Assembly (NCBI RefSeq): GCF_020882245.1
Contig: NC_083597.1
Span: forward strand, 10,884,581-10,948,580
Reading direction: 5' to 3'
DNA from: Rhopalosiphum padi
Taxonomy: Eukaryota > Arthropoda > Insecta > Hemiptera > Aphididae
DNA length: 64,000 nucleotides
Below, in pieces: positions 47,636 to 61,238 of the stretch. Made by a program: the position numbers and the translations under genes. The stretch's first letter is position 1; the number at the start of each line of letters is the position of its first letter. A model generated the notes under the pieces. That model was not told the origin of the DNA, did not search any database, and worked only from the letters and a program-made list of their open reading frames with translations.

Positions 47636-49754
47636 TTCAATCAATGTGAACTTTCAAATTTATTCTTGTGCAGGTATATTCAATAATTATGTTAATAAAC
47701 ATGTTAAATTCCATGTGTAGTAGGTATATCATAGTATATGTATATGTGCATATTTTTGGATATACAAATAAACAACTAGACCTCGTCATGAGGATGCACA
47801 CGAAAATGTTAAGCTCTTTATAATATATAGTCAATTGAATTGCAAGAAAAAGTAGAAAAATATCGATAGATTAACTTTTTTTAAATTAAATTTGTTTTCG
47901 TCAATGTCTATAATAGTTATGACTTATGACTCATAACTTCTGAGTATTTTAATGTGTACATATAATTATGCATAGTCTTTCAATTTTTTCCAACAAAAAA
48001 TTATATTCTATTAAACTAGGTAGAGTGAAATAAGCATATTATATTATCGTGTATTATACCCAATTTATTTTTTATGAGAAGAATTTTAGGGATCTGATTT
48101 TTTTTTTGGAGACCCAAATTTTTTTGTTACGCCATTCAACAGGCTATTTGACCGGAAGGCTTAATCATTAAGCATATACTCATGTCCGGCTACGATTGTT
48201 TTGTTTATTACACCGTTTTTATATATATTATAAAATCCCAGCATTGCGTTTTAATTTGTATAGCACCTATATATTATTCATTATATATGTACACTGCACA
48301 CACACACAAACTTATTACACATCATATATTTTTAAATTGTAATACATATACATATTTTTCTATACCGTATTTTATTTGACAGTAGAGCGTTGAGTAGTGA
48401 CTTCCGGAAACGCAAACCCACACAAAAAATATAACCCGATCAGCCCACACGTGTGTATTTGTGCATAAAAAGATACCCTATTGTATTTATTACACACAAT
48501 GTCACTACGTTGTTAATTATTTTCGACTTAAAATTCAAACATTGTAGGCATAAACATATAATTTTGATGAATGAATGAAATGTGTGCCTGATTTGTCGTG
48601 TATATTATGATGGTGTATAAATATATATATTATATATATATATGCTATGTGACCATTATTATTTATTAATTAATATCGTCATGTCACTTCTACAACGGCT
48701 AACTCAGTTGCTGATGGATTGATATTTGATACATCACTAAAATAATCATTTATTTTTACGGGTATAATATTGAATAATGACAACGTAAGGTGTATAATAT
48801 ACGCGTACGATATATAGATTTATATTCTTTTTTAGAAACAAAAATTGAAATAACTTTTACGTACGTTATTTCTGCCGAAATAACATTTATATTCGTTTTA
48901 TCTAGTTGTTAAAATAATAAACGTATCTATAAAAAACAATGATACACTTTCAAAAGAATTGATTATTATGTATAATTTATAATTTAAACACGTCATTGAA
49001 ATTCCACTTATAGGCCATAACCAACTCATATAACTTGTAAATAAAACGCGATTTCTTGGAGTCCAATAAAATATTTGTAGTTATATACTAGTAAATATTA
49101 GAAATCGAAGAACATATTACATATCTAGCTTAATGAATTAAAATTATTTATTTTCAAATATGATTAATAAGTAATAACGAATCAACATAATCGCAAGACG
49201 CATTGAAGTAGGTTCTAGCACTATAACCTCTTAAAGTTAGATATCCGTAGAATTTTTTCAAACTACTTCGTGCTACTCATGATTTAGACGTAGTCAACGC
49301 GAACACTTTTTACTAGAGTCGATGCTTATGATGTATTCAACTATAAGTTTTATTTATCTCTGTGTATAGTATAAGTTTAATAATCATTTTCAGAAACCTG
49401 CAGTCGAATAGTATTTTTGATTTGTTCAAATAGTGTTATTAAGTACTAACATATTGTAATATTATATACGTATTATATATATATATATATATATATATAA
49501 CGAGACCAAGTATAATGAGTAAAAACAACTTACAGACGACTGCCAAACCGGATTCCTATAATATACGCTACGTAAAAATATATATTTCTTAAGACTTTAT
49601 GGTAAAAAATATTATTTATTGCTTCTCTTATACCCGTATAATCAAGGATATTCTAATAGTTTGATTAATATTTTAGATTAAAACGTACGAGTATCCTTTA
49701 AGTCAAGGTCTCAAAAGTCAAAATACTACAAATAAAAACTACAAATCTGATTAA
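47636..49754. other. AT-rich gene-free stretch
   Basis: Contains (TA)n at 49474-49499 and smaller TA runs near 48619-48643. GTTACGCCATTC at about 48127 resembles a hAT-like right end, and GACAGTAGAGCGTTGAG at 48380 copies the end of the 45604 pogo-like element. Neither has a partner. No gene is recognised. Confidence 0.5.
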
Positions 49755-50020
49755 AAATTGATTGGATCTAACATGTTCAGCCGAAATTTTTTCAAGGTGG
49801 ACACTGCAGAACACCCTTATTTGAATGCTCACGATCGGAATTCAGCAGATATCCGTGAATAAGTAAAAACTACTATTTCTCTGGATTCGAATTCGTTAAT
49901 TTTTTGAGCAGGACAACCATATCAATACTTACTAAACGTCTAATGGACATGTATAATATAATTCGTGGACGGGATATATCATGCGCACACGTGGTGGTGA
50001 ACGTGGTTTCCAATGCATGA
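49755..50020 (+). CDS. Possible coding remnant, two frames
   Basis: A frame with ATG at 49773 reads NMFSRNFFKVDTAEHPYLN and stops at 49862. A second frame (49859-50020) reads LSRTTISILTKRLMDMYN and then IIRGRDISCAHVVVNVV. An acceptor-like TTTTTTGAGCAG falls at about 49899-49910 between the two. A splice joining them would need an intron of under 50 bp, so a frameshift is equally likely. No domain is recognised. Confidence 0.15.
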
Positions 50021-53000
50021 TGGATCATTTACGAAATCACCATATTCTGGAAGTATGAATATTATGATTTAAATTTATTTACTACCTTATTTAATTAGTA
50101 TTTAATATTTAAAATATTTGATAATAGATACTATGCAATTTATTTTATTGTTGGTATTTCACAAAATGAATGTATTTGGAATAAGCGTATATATATAAGT
50201 ATCCAATTGTATGTGTATTTTGTTTTGTATTTATTAATAATTTATAACTTGATCACGATTTTCGGGGAAAAAAAGTATTCTAATGTTTATTAGAATTTTA
50301 AAACATACAACTTGCAGTGGTGGAACCCAATTGAACACGGTCCCTATTTTTGAACAACCCAATCGAGCACAGTCAAACGAATGCAACGTTGTCAATATTG
50401 CAGCATGCATGAAATATATTCATGAATATGAGTGAATATCTTTCAACCGCGCGTTATTGTGCTTTACGAGAAATAATAGTAAGTCAAAATAATACATGCA
50501 ACGCATGTATTGCATGCATGTAACGACGATTATATATGATGCTAACCAAATACACAAGTTGGGTGAGACCAATTGACGTTCACCTGAATACGATTATTAT
50601 ATTTGTTAATTTGTTATCTACACATAATAATATATTATATTTTAGAGGATTTTTAAGATAAACTACTAAGTTGTCCATTATTGAATCGGATTTTTAAATT
50701 GTTAGATTTAAGTAATTTAAACTTAACTATCAGTCGTTACTCGTTAGTAGTAGTTATAGTCGTTATTCGTTGTTACTCGTTACACTGTTTTATTTTAATA
50801 TATAAAAGGAAACTTTTTTGTACACCCCAAACACGATGAGAATTTCCAATAAAATTAAAGTTATTTCATAAAAAAATAGAAAAAGAATTGGCAACTGTTG
50901 AACGTTTTTAATACATATATAATATTGGGTTCATAAAAAAAAGTGAGTTATAATAAAATGGCGATGCACGAAAATAATTATACTAATATGATTTATTCTA
51001 TATAGGCTAGATAAATAATAATTATTAAATCAGGTAAACAACATAATCATTTTGAAAATTTATCAAGCAAATTAGAAAGGCAAGTATTAAATCAAAATTA
51101 TAAAGGACGTGCTGACAAGAGTGACTGGTAACTCAATAGTCTTAACCTTCAGAAGCGAAATTTTAATCGCTTATAAAGATTTTAAATCTGCAGTTCGTAT
51201 AAGGTTATATTATGTACATGACAGACGACAAAATATACTTCCCGAATTACATCCCAGCCACCGGAAGACGTTTTTTACAGTTAAATGTAATGAAAACTCA
51301 AGACGATTTTAAGTTTTATGGACAACCATTTATACAGCATATTCTCGAAAACCATCGTTTATTGTTGTAAGCATTACTTGTGACTTTAACCAACGAATTA
51401 TGATTGATGGGCGTGGTTATATATATTTGCAAATTGTTTATTTAATTATGTAACCAAATATTTTCTACAGCTACATACTATTTAGTATTTATGATTATAA
51501 AAATGGTTATTGTTAGCTGTTGGCTTATTTTTTTTTTTATTTAAAAAATAAAGAGACATATTTTAAAAATGTGCATATCTATTCCTACAAGATGTATGTA
51601 AAAAATGTACAGGAATAAAATTCATATTAAAAAAATTACACGTTGACTCTGAAAAAGCATCTCACCAAGCCACGTATGAAGTTTTTAAAAATGTACAATT
51701 AATAGTTTGCCGATTTCATTTAATTATTCCATATAGTAGCCAAAAGTAAACACAAAATCAAATATAATTATACGTTAATTTAATTATTAATTATTATGGA
51801 TAAACAGCGATCTCATAATCAGAATAGACTATAAAACAGAAAATGATGAACTAAGAAATTGAATAAAAAGTATTTTTAGATTAGCTTTTCTTCGCAGTTA
51901 GCAGTTATTACGTAGATAGTCGATGCATTCATCAAACTTATGTGTCTGTCCAAATAATATAGTGAGAGTGTCAGCTCAGTATTTTTCGATTACCTATATT
52001 TTTATAATTATATATATAGATGACAGATCTCCACTTTCCCCAAATATATTGGCTAAAGAACCTTTGTTTATTATCAATATTTTTGTTGTTATGAGTTAAC
52101 AAAAAACTCAATGAAATAATAAAATGTACAGGTAATAAAAACAATGACGAAAATTCGGTCAATTTAAACTAACGATCATAATAGTATGCATTTATTGAAC
52201 GGCAATAAACGGTGAATAAAGAAATAAACATTCTAATGTCAGGTACTAAAATATTTATTAAAAGTGGGAAATACGTATTTGGGGTTTTATTTTAAAATGT
52301 GTGTTAATTTTATTGGTACTTGATACAGACATACAGCGATATATCAATAGTGATACGTGACAATTATTATGTAATAATATTATGGTCTCTATTTGAGTAT
52401 AACAAGCAGATAAATAGGCTGTGGTTCAAGATAAATCTATATAACATTGTAACCTCACTAGAACGGTAGAAGACGAGAAAACTAAGAATATTTATCCTAT
52501 AAGACAAACAGACAATTTTATAAATGAAAAATATTCTCATTTACGGAGTTAATATCAAATGGAGATTAATAAAAAATGTTTTGTTTTGCCGGTCGTCTTG
52601 TATATGCATCGTATACTGTTTACCTACGTAAAATTAACGTATATAACTGCATAAGTATAAATAAATGTACGTTTTTATGAAGCTCATAGTCTTGAAAACT
52701 AATGAAAAAATTGGTATAATATTTTACACGAACAAAAGTCGCTTGTATTCCATGAAACTCGTGGAAATGTTCATAGTTTTGTTCTTCGCTAATATTATAT
52801 TATATCTAAATAATATTTATTATGTTCATCTATTTATTCTTTTTCTTATTTTTATGTCTTTGATTTCTCATCGTGATATACTCTCTAGTCTCTATCACGT
52901 TTTCGTTTATTGTTTTTATATTGTTTTTTTATATATATATTTTTTGTACAATATGCACATCGTACCATACTACTATATTATAAAAATGTATATATAAATA

Positions 53001-54160
53001 TTGTTAATAATAATACAGTGTTTTGTGTTTGAACTGTTAATTTATTATTACTTGTTCCAAATTCCAATACAAATATTTTCTTCCCGCGGCCTAAAGTACA
53101 TATTATTATGAATACAATATGTTTACATCTACCATATAGTATTTCTTAAATATAATCTTTACCGATTTAGGCATGAATACATTCTTTTTGGTGTTGCCGT
53201 TGATATCAAAAGTGTACAAAACATTTATTATAAATAGTATACACATTAGGAAGTAATTCACGATTTTAGCTTCATCAAGTCCTGTTGTAAGACATTTTCC
53301 TGATATGTGAAAGTTTTATTTTCCATAAACCTAATTCCGTTTTTACAGTCTGGATATAAGTAAAAAAGTAAAAATGAGAGGGTTAGGAGCTATTGGGGTG
53401 TTTTTATTGCACATTCTCGATTATCGAACGGGGAAAATCTCGTATATTTTGTATTGAGTATAGACAAATACATTTTAATAGCTTAGTCCCTAGAATCCTA
53501 GATATAAGTTTATATAATACAATATACATATATTATATAAATAATTGGTATAAACTATAAATATTGAAAATAATATGTCAGGGGATCCATCCCCCTCATT
53601 CTCACTTGTTTAAACACCACTTGTAGGTACTACTCATAATCATCAGTGTAATTTGTTAATATAATGTGTTGTCTTTTCAATATTCGTAAAAAATATTTCA
53701 TAATATTATAGATTTAAAATTTAAATAATATTCTCAACGTGTCACTGTGGTGCACATCAAACATTTTCACTTATAAAACATAGATGTATAGGTTCTATTA
53801 TAATAACGGAGTAGCCAGTAGCAGTATACCTATACTATATACCTACCCCTACAATGTTTTTGGTGAAATATCAGACGTTTTAGAAAATTGAACAGCAAAA
53901 CTAGTAGGTATACACGCGCAGACCATATACATAGACTGCAGATACACGAGGCGAATGAAAAAACTGATTAAATAGAGTACATAAATCAGAACTTGATGTT
54001 TCCTATGTGATGGTACGCCTGCAGGAAACAATTTATTTCTTTCACAAATAATCATCCCGAAACGTCACGCTATATACATGCAGGGACATTGACAAATCTA
54101 ATGATTGACGTCTATTTTTTTTTTGCCCACAATCCGTTATAATATTATAATATTATGTTG
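50021..54160. other. Long AT-rich gene-free stretch
   Basis: About 4.1 kb. A higher-complexity segment at 50310-50590 contains a palindromic run (GCAACGCATGTATTGCATGC, about 50499) and CAGTGGTGGAACCC at 50316. The 110-codon plus frame at 52665-52997 is almost wholly hydrophobic (Phe, Ile, Tyr, Leu) from T-rich DNA and is not called. The 67-codon frame at 51109-51312 reads RSEILIAYKDFKSAVRIR but has no domain. Confidence 0.45.
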
Positions 54161-54685
54161 CTTCTCACGTGCTCGCAATTTATATATATATATATTTAAA
54201 CACGTCCAACGCGTATGTATTATATAAATCAGTTTTTCACCCTCTAAATAATCCTACACGAGTGGTGCGCCACATGTGTGGTGGTTATCGACGACGACGA
54301 CGTACATTCTCGATTTATACGCACATATATAAAATATACAATCTATATAATACACCGCACGTGGATCTCCGCCGCTATAGTCACGACTATTCGAGAGGTG
54401 CACACTCAGAGCTGCTTTTTTTATATTATAATATATTATTATTATTTATTTCAATGGGAACATAAAAAGAAAAATAATAATCAGAAATCGCTACAGTGTT
54501 ATATGACGTTTTCGACGGATATAATAGTATAAAAACACCTTTGCCGGGAGCGGCCCACGCACGTATATATTATATACATAATATTATTATACTGTAAATA
54601 CAATGCACACAATTCGCAGCCGGCTGTATCGACGTGGTGCTTCTCGGAAAAATAATATAATAGTAATATTATATTTTTATATATA

Positions 54686-54686
<1 letters not shown>

Positions 54687-54717
<31 letters not shown>
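54687..54717. repeat. (TG)n microsatellite
   Basis: Pure TG dinucleotide run of about 15 units. Confidence 0.95.
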
Positions 54718-54720
<3 letters not shown>

Positions 54721-54771
54721 ATACACGCCGCTTGTATAGTGCGTTGTATACAATAATATATGTATATTTTG

Positions 54772-54799
<28 letters not shown>
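54772..54799. repeat. (TG)n microsatellite
   Basis: A second TG run of about 14 units, 54 bp after the first. Confidence 0.95.
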
Positions 54800-54802
<3 letters not shown>

Positions 54803-55310
54803 GCGTACATTATTATTATTATTATTATATATGTATATGTAAACCCCACGCAGCCCACGCCTCACGACCACCGACTGGTTCCATTCGATTTATTATATTT
54901 TTATATTCTTCGGCGCGCCGAGCCGAGTCTCCAGCGTATCATATATATTTCGAAACGCATAAAAAGCACTAATTTATTCATCCACGTCGGGTTTATTTTT
55001 CGAGAAGATTATAATATTATGATATTATACAACAATAATAACGAACGTGCTATAGATAATCGTCTCGTTGCGCTGAGAACCGCGAGATACCCGAATCTAC
55101 GCAAGAACCTAAACGTTAATTGTAATATATTATATTATTATAATAATAACAGTATAGAAGGCACGTCGACGTCGCACGTTTTTTATTATTTTTTTTTTCG
55201 TCGAGTTTAACGACTATATATAGGTACCACTCGTTTCGGACCACCGCCGCCGCTCGAACGGGTTTCTTCGTATAATATAATATTATAATGATAGTATACA
55301 CGGTATGCCT

Positions 55311-55725
55311 ATCTGCCTACTTAAATTAGTTGTTTTTTTCATACCAGTTCGTTGCAACCGAATACATGGTTACATTTTTTTTTTTATGTATTCGTATAAT
55401 ATATCCGTCGAAATCATTATATGGCATATCGCCGTTCGATGCGCTTAACCGCGGTGATGATGATAGCAGAGTTCAATAGTATAATACATAATCGTTTCTT
55501 TACTCTTTAAGTGCGTAATCTGTGAGCATTTTTTCAGGAAAGTTAGATTTAAATATGACTTGTGAGGGATTTACACACTTTCTGCTACAATCATCAAATG
55601 TGAAATAAAATAATAATACTACGAAATATGAAATAGAATATATCATCTTATATGATAACATATTTTTATATTTTTGAAACATCTTAATAAAAAGATTTCT
55701 TATATATATACAGCTTAAAAGTGGG
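55311..55725. other. AT-rich gene-free stretch
   Basis: Nothing recognised apart from a T tract at about 55374-55385. Confidence 0.5.
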
Positions 55726-55790
55726 GATGTACATTTTATAACACTAAACTACTAAAGCATCCCCCCTTACTACGCCACTATATATATTAG
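55726..55790. mobile_element. Solitary hAT-like element end
   Basis: CCCCCCTTACTACGCCACTA, in reverse complement TAGTGGCGTAG followed by a G run, matches the CAGTGGCGTA ends of the complete elements in this window. No partner end is visible nearby, so it is a fragment. Confidence 0.4.
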
Positions 55791-55849
55791 AGCTAAGAAA
55801 CCCTTATTATACCTATATATTGCATCCGACTCCTCATTATATATTATAT

Positions 55850-56350
55850 ACAAAGCGTGTAGAATTTCTTGTCTTTTGAAAGTCTCTCGTTCTTTCTTCT
55901 CAATATCATACACCCATGATTGCATGACTACACTGCTGACTTACGTGCATTCTAGGATTGTTAGCTACCCTATCAAACAAAAGAGTTAATGGCAGTTTAA
56001 TGTTTTTCCTAGAAAACTATTGACGGTAGATTAATGTATCTACTCTCTTATTCTGTGTACGTTTCCGAGTTTCCTGACACTCCACCCGCTCCGTTGATCC
56101 ATTTTTCACCCTCTTACGTGTTTTCAACTTTATAGTCATAGCCACCCCATCGATCCCTGTCGGGCAAACGAGTCAGCCACCAATAATGCAACGGCTACTA
56201 TTTTTAAAGTCTATATATGGATCATTATAAATCTAAACTATTGTCATCGCATATATTGTATTATTACACTTGAAGTTACTTATTGTACTTGTGTAAAAAT
56301 GTCCCATGTATGGGCGTTAATTAATAAATAAATAAATAAATAAATAAATA
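55850..56350 (+). mobile_element. Probable LINE 3' end with (AAAT)n tail
   Basis: A block of higher complexity and pyrimidine content ends with TGTCCCATGTATGGGCGTT and then an (AAAT)n run at about 56321-56350. That ending is characteristic of Jockey/I-type LINEs in insects. The upstream 300 bp may derive from the ORF2 C-terminus, but it has several stops and I could not assign protein motifs. Plus-strand orientation follows from the tail. Confidence 0.5.
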
Positions 56351-56498
56351 CATAAATATACGTAAATTATACGCTGCGTGTGCTTATATAGTTACACCCC
56401 TCATCAAGAGCCGGATATACACAAGGTTTTGGTTTCGCCCGAGATACTTTGCACCAGGAAACCTCGTAAGTATAGGTTCGTGATTAGTAGTAGTATAA

Positions 56499-56504
<6 letters not shown>

Positions 56505-56538
<34 letters not shown>
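56505..56538. repeat. (TA)n microsatellite
   Basis: Uninterrupted TA run of about 17 units. Confidence 0.95.
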
Positions 56539-56540
<2 letters not shown>

Positions 56541-58460
56541 TATACCTATCTAATATTATGTGTATTTTCAACGGCCACACGCGATATCGCCTCCGTAATT
56601 ATATATAAAAGTATAAATATTATGTACCTATACGCCTACGCGTGTTTATAATACTATATAATATAATATATTATACTGCAGACTTACATTGCCCCTCTTC
56701 GAGTTTGATCGATTTTTAGTGATCACGCATTCACGAGTAAAGCTCATAAAACCACCATACACTGCACCGTGTCTGCATTGTATTCCGTGTTGTTTAATAT
56801 ATTATTCAATTATTGTGGGTAATGCGTAACCAACATTATGTGATTTAAATACGTGGGAAACAGAACACGAGACGGTGCGTAGTTTAAAGTTTATTTCTCA
56901 AGAATTTGGCTAATTTAAATAACTTTTTTATTTTATATTTCATATTGTATTCTATAGGTACACCTTATATTCGAGTACAGGTACGAAAAAAGTATGCACT
57001 GAATGAAATTATTGTATACATGAATGGTTTGACGAAAGCAGCTATAGCCATTATAGATGACCAATGGGTGACACTTTCTTTTTGTTTCTTTTATTATTAT
57101 TTACTAATCATTGATTAATAGCTAGTATAGCAATATGTCTATAAGGTATACACCATTAAATATGCTTCAGGCGTCTCGGAGGATTACTAGGAATTATTAA
57201 GGAATTGATAAGCTTTGGAACAGAGGGTTAGTGTTAAGGTTAACTGTGAGAGTCAGGGCGTGCGTGATACCTTTGAAATAATTAGTAAGTATATTGCTTC
57301 TACTTGAATGGTACATTGATGCAAATTTTAATGTGATTGCTGGGACTTTGTTATTTTTGTTTGTAAGTGATATTTTAAAATCTCAATATATTTTTTAAAC
57401 AAAAGATTATGGTATTTCTTCATAATTGCATGAGACCGCGAGGTTCAGATTTATTCTCGAAGTTATTTATAATACATAACTAAATACAGTAAATAATAAT
57501 TAATAAAGTTAAATTAAGAGCAAGCTTATTATTAATGAGTAAGTAATGGTGTTCTAAACATAGCCTGCAATATGTACAATGTGTAATAAACGTACATATT
57601 TATAATGCATATGACTGTTATTAGTTTATGAAAATTATTAAATGTAGACTTGTATAACAATAGTATTATACTTACACAATAGGCAAAGGTAATAAAAACG
57701 CACCATTATACCTGTTATTGTTACCTTATAACTAAAGACTTATAAGTTATTAATACTATTATATTTTATAATCAATAATGCTATATAGTCCATATAACCT
57801 ATTTACAAATACTGCAAGTAGGTATACAATATAACGATATACAAACGATTTGCAGTGAACGCACAGTTACTTGTCGTAAATAAGTACGTATAGTATGCCT
57901 ACGTAACGAGACGATATACCTATGTAAGTTACAAGTTTGTACAATGATAGTATCAAAAAATACCGGTAATCGTGGTGGTTTGTTGAGTCTGCAGTATAAA
58001 AGAAAGAACGGTTTTTATGTATGGCAATAATGGCTGACAGGACGACATGATGAATGATGGTTACTCGTTGAACAAACTCATCGGGTCTTATTATTTTGAC
58101 CAATACCATCAAAAAACATTAACGGTTACACAAGTCATTGGTCGCATGATAAAAATTCGAATAATATACAATGCATATATTATATAAGTAAATACATACA
58201 GTATAATATATTATAAGTAGGTATATATATTTAAAAGTTTGATTTGTTAACTATTTAATATGCCAAACGTTCATTATTACTAAATTTATTGTTGAGTACA
58301 TAAATATAACTAAAATATCATCAAGGAGGTTGACACACTGCAAAAACTATACCACATCAACAGTGCATGGGGTAAATATGTTTTAAAATGGCGTATATAT
58401 TATACATTTGCAGGTGAATTGCAGCTAACCAACATATTATAATAATTATTATATTTATAC

Positions 58461-58467
<7 letters not shown>

Positions 58468-58497
<30 letters not shown>
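58468..58497. repeat. (TA)n microsatellite
   Basis: Uninterrupted TA run of about 14-15 units. Confidence 0.95.
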
Positions 58498-59757
58498 CTT
58501 TGGGGTAATCTTCGAACAATTTCCAGTATACAAAAATTAATTCTTTATATTATGTAAGAAATAAAAAAGTTCATAATTCATGGTATAACATATATATTAG
58601 GTACTTGTAGAACTAAGACAAAATAATATAATTGTTTTTCTCTGTATATTTACGTTATATATATTATATACCTATAACTCATCGTATGTAGGTTGAAAGG
58701 TATTTTAATACTTAAAAAATTAATAGTCATTCTATGTGGTCAAAATAATTCACGGAACGCATTACCATAAGATTTATGTATAAAACACATTATTATAGAC
58801 TATAAAATGGAACACAGTAAAATATAGTTGCCGCTCAGTGTATTCATAATAATTATTGTATTCCGCAGTATTGTAGGTAATTACCTAAAATCAGAAAAAT
58901 AGTAATAAAGAGTCACAAAAATGTATCTTTTTTCGTTCCTCAAGACAATGAAGTGAATTTAATTAAAACAAAATTATTTGGAGAAACTTACACTAATAAT
59001 AACGTTTACATTTTCACAAGTCTTAATTTAATGACGGCGATAGAGGTTTATTTAATTTATGCAAATTAAAACAATTTCAGTTTTTACAAACCATTTACTA
59101 CTTATACCTATCTGATCTCTCGAACGTACATAATTAACAATAAAATATATTACCTATTAAAATTCAAACGTAATTACGAATAGGTATAATACGCATACTT
59201 CTAGTGTTAAATTTTCGTGACGTCGTGAGTCGTGACTTAGCTTCAATCGCCAGTCAAAATAAAAAAATATAAATGGTTTATTTATGCATTTAAACTTTAA
59301 ACTAATAGACCAGATTATTTATTTTGACGGATAAATACTACGTAATGTTATCAAAACGAAACAGCGAGCGTGAAAAATTATAATTATACAATATAACAAA
59401 AAATATTATTATTAGTTAAATAATAAGTTATATACAAAGTAAACCGTGAAAATCAATTGGATTGTAAAAAAAAAAATCGAAAGATCGAGACTCGAGATTA
59501 TATATACTAAGATATTAGAATAATAAATTATAAGCCCAGGCGGACAACAAAATTTAATTGATAACTACCGTAGATAATAATCATAATATAAACATACCTA
59601 TATACATAAATATAATATACTTATTATGGAACTGGCAACAGCAGTTGTAATACACATTAATAAATGGTATAGATATTTTGTATAGGAAATATTATAAGCA
59701 ATACAGTCCGAAAATTTATCGATATTAATATTCTTATATATCTTGTATCGATTTAAT

Positions 59758-59762
<5 letters not shown>

Positions 59763-59795
<33 letters not shown>
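59763..59795. repeat. (TA)n microsatellite
   Basis: Uninterrupted TA run of about 16 units. Confidence 0.95.
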
Positions 59796-59798
<3 letters not shown>

Positions 59799-61103
59799 TA
59801 TACGGTACCTATATGCGCCCGATATATTATATATATAGTTATATACCTACTGCATTACTACATTTAATAACGGATGGAATGTAATTATCAGTTATAAATG
59901 CGTAGAACATATTTATATAATGAATAATCATATACCTACCTAATGGTCTTAATGTAACTTAATTTCCACATATTTATAAATGTATATATATAGGTATATT
60001 ATATATATACACAGAATACAGGTAAGTGATGTAAATTATGCAATAGCGGTTACTATAATAATTTTACGTAGGTGATTATAAAATATTTTAATTATCATAG
60101 GTCGAAACATAGCGCGCGGGCGTATCGCCGCGAAACACGTATCATAAAAAAAATATTAATGTTTAGCTTATAAACATGTAACTATAGCTGAAAACAATAC
60201 TTGAACGAAAATCAAATTATGTCCAATCTATATAAAAAAAGGCTTAATTATTCATTAATATATTTTAATTATCAATTATAATATTATATATAATTATTAA
60301 TTATATATTAAATAGATAGTATATTATTTTTTTAGATTTAGAATGATTGTATGTATTGGTTTAATACGTATAATTATTGTATTTTATAAGTTACATTAAA
60401 TTCATTTTATGTCTGTCAAACTCTTAGATTTTCAATCTCGCTATCTTTTCTGATAAGAAAGCAAATCTAATTGATATTTTTAGAGATCGAGGTAAAAAAT
60501 TTCAAATACTTTTCTTAATATTAAGGAAAAAAACGAAAATTTATATATAAATCTAGTTTGCGACCAAATCGATTTTCGTATTTTTTTATAAAACGAATAA
60601 ATAGTTAATTTTTAGTTTTTTTAACATTAATATGTCTTATAGAGTGTCATAAAAAAATTGTATAAATGCAACGTTTTTTGGTCTCCCTATAGTGAACTAT
60701 AGGTATTATTTCGCGAGGTGAAAACTATAACGGAATGATATGTAAAAGTCCCTGCAAGTATAGGTTCACATTCGTGTGTAAACATTCGAACATTTCCATG
60801 TTGACAAACATAAAATTATATTTCATACTTTTCCTATATATGTAAAAAACCATTACCTATATCGATAAGAAGATCTACTTGAATATATTTGTTGATATAA
60901 ATAAGAACGTAACATCAGTAATATATTTGTATGACCTGCTATATAAATTATCTTATGTTTTTCCTAAAAGGGAGAAACTAAAGGCTTATTAGCAAAATTT
61001 GCTTGTAAATGTTGCCTCTCTATAAAATAATTATATACTCAATGCAATAACATAGGTACTCTACATGTAATAAATGTAGGTACATATTAATATTTTATTG
61101 CAG

Positions 61104-61238
61104 GGTTTTTCGTGGGAAAAAAGAAAGACTAGTTATAGGCATACCAGGATTATCAACGTGGTTATCGATCTGGTATTTGAAGTCTCCTCTACATCTGCAG
61201 AAAATTATTTCTTAGACGAGTTGCGAAAGGGATTCTAA
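61104..61238 (+). CDS. Possible last exon, unknown protein
   Basis: Directly after an acceptor-like ATTTTATTGCAG, a 44-codon frame reads GFSWEKRKTSYRHTRIINVV, then IDLVFEVSSTSAENYFLDEL, and ends with TAA. AATAAA occurs at about 61325, some 90 bp beyond the stop. Acceptor, frame, stop and poly(A) signal together fit a terminal exon. No family is recognised, no upstream exon was found, and each element is common by chance in AT-rich DNA. Confidence 0.22.
   Translation, partial: GFSWEKRKTSYRHTRIINVVIDLVFEVSSTSAENYFLDELRKGF

Larger units (their letters stand above)
54161..55310. other. CpG-richer patch with microsatellites
   Basis: CpG-richer sequence at 54180-54420 and 54840-55270 flanks two (TG)n runs. 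Several 60-144-codon frames on both strands run through the repeats and encode Cys-Val, Thr-His, Tyr-Ile or Asn strings, so they are artefacts. Strings such as GGCGCGCCGAGCCGAG (54912) and CCACCGCCGCCGC (55241) suggest a possible promoter or untranslated exon. Confidence 0.4.
56351..61103. other. Long AT-rich stretch with three (TA)n tracts
   Basis: About 4.7 kb without a recognisable gene. It holds long (TA)n tracts (listed separately). Near 56407 a hAT-like end, AGAGCCGGATATAC, is followed by ACTTTGCACCAGG, shared with the fragment at 16.0 kb. Small frames at 56906-57118 and 57867-58112 have no domain. Confidence 0.5.

Noticed and set aside
52665..52997. 110-codon hydrophobic ORF, possible membrane protein
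   Set aside because: Phe/Ile/Tyr/Leu-only composition follows directly from T-rich DNA. No conserved motif and no promoter or splice evidence.
54499..55210. Several ORFs across (TG)n repeats
   Set aside because: They are translations of dinucleotide and trinucleotide repeats (Cys-Val, Thr-His, Tyr, Ile, Asn).
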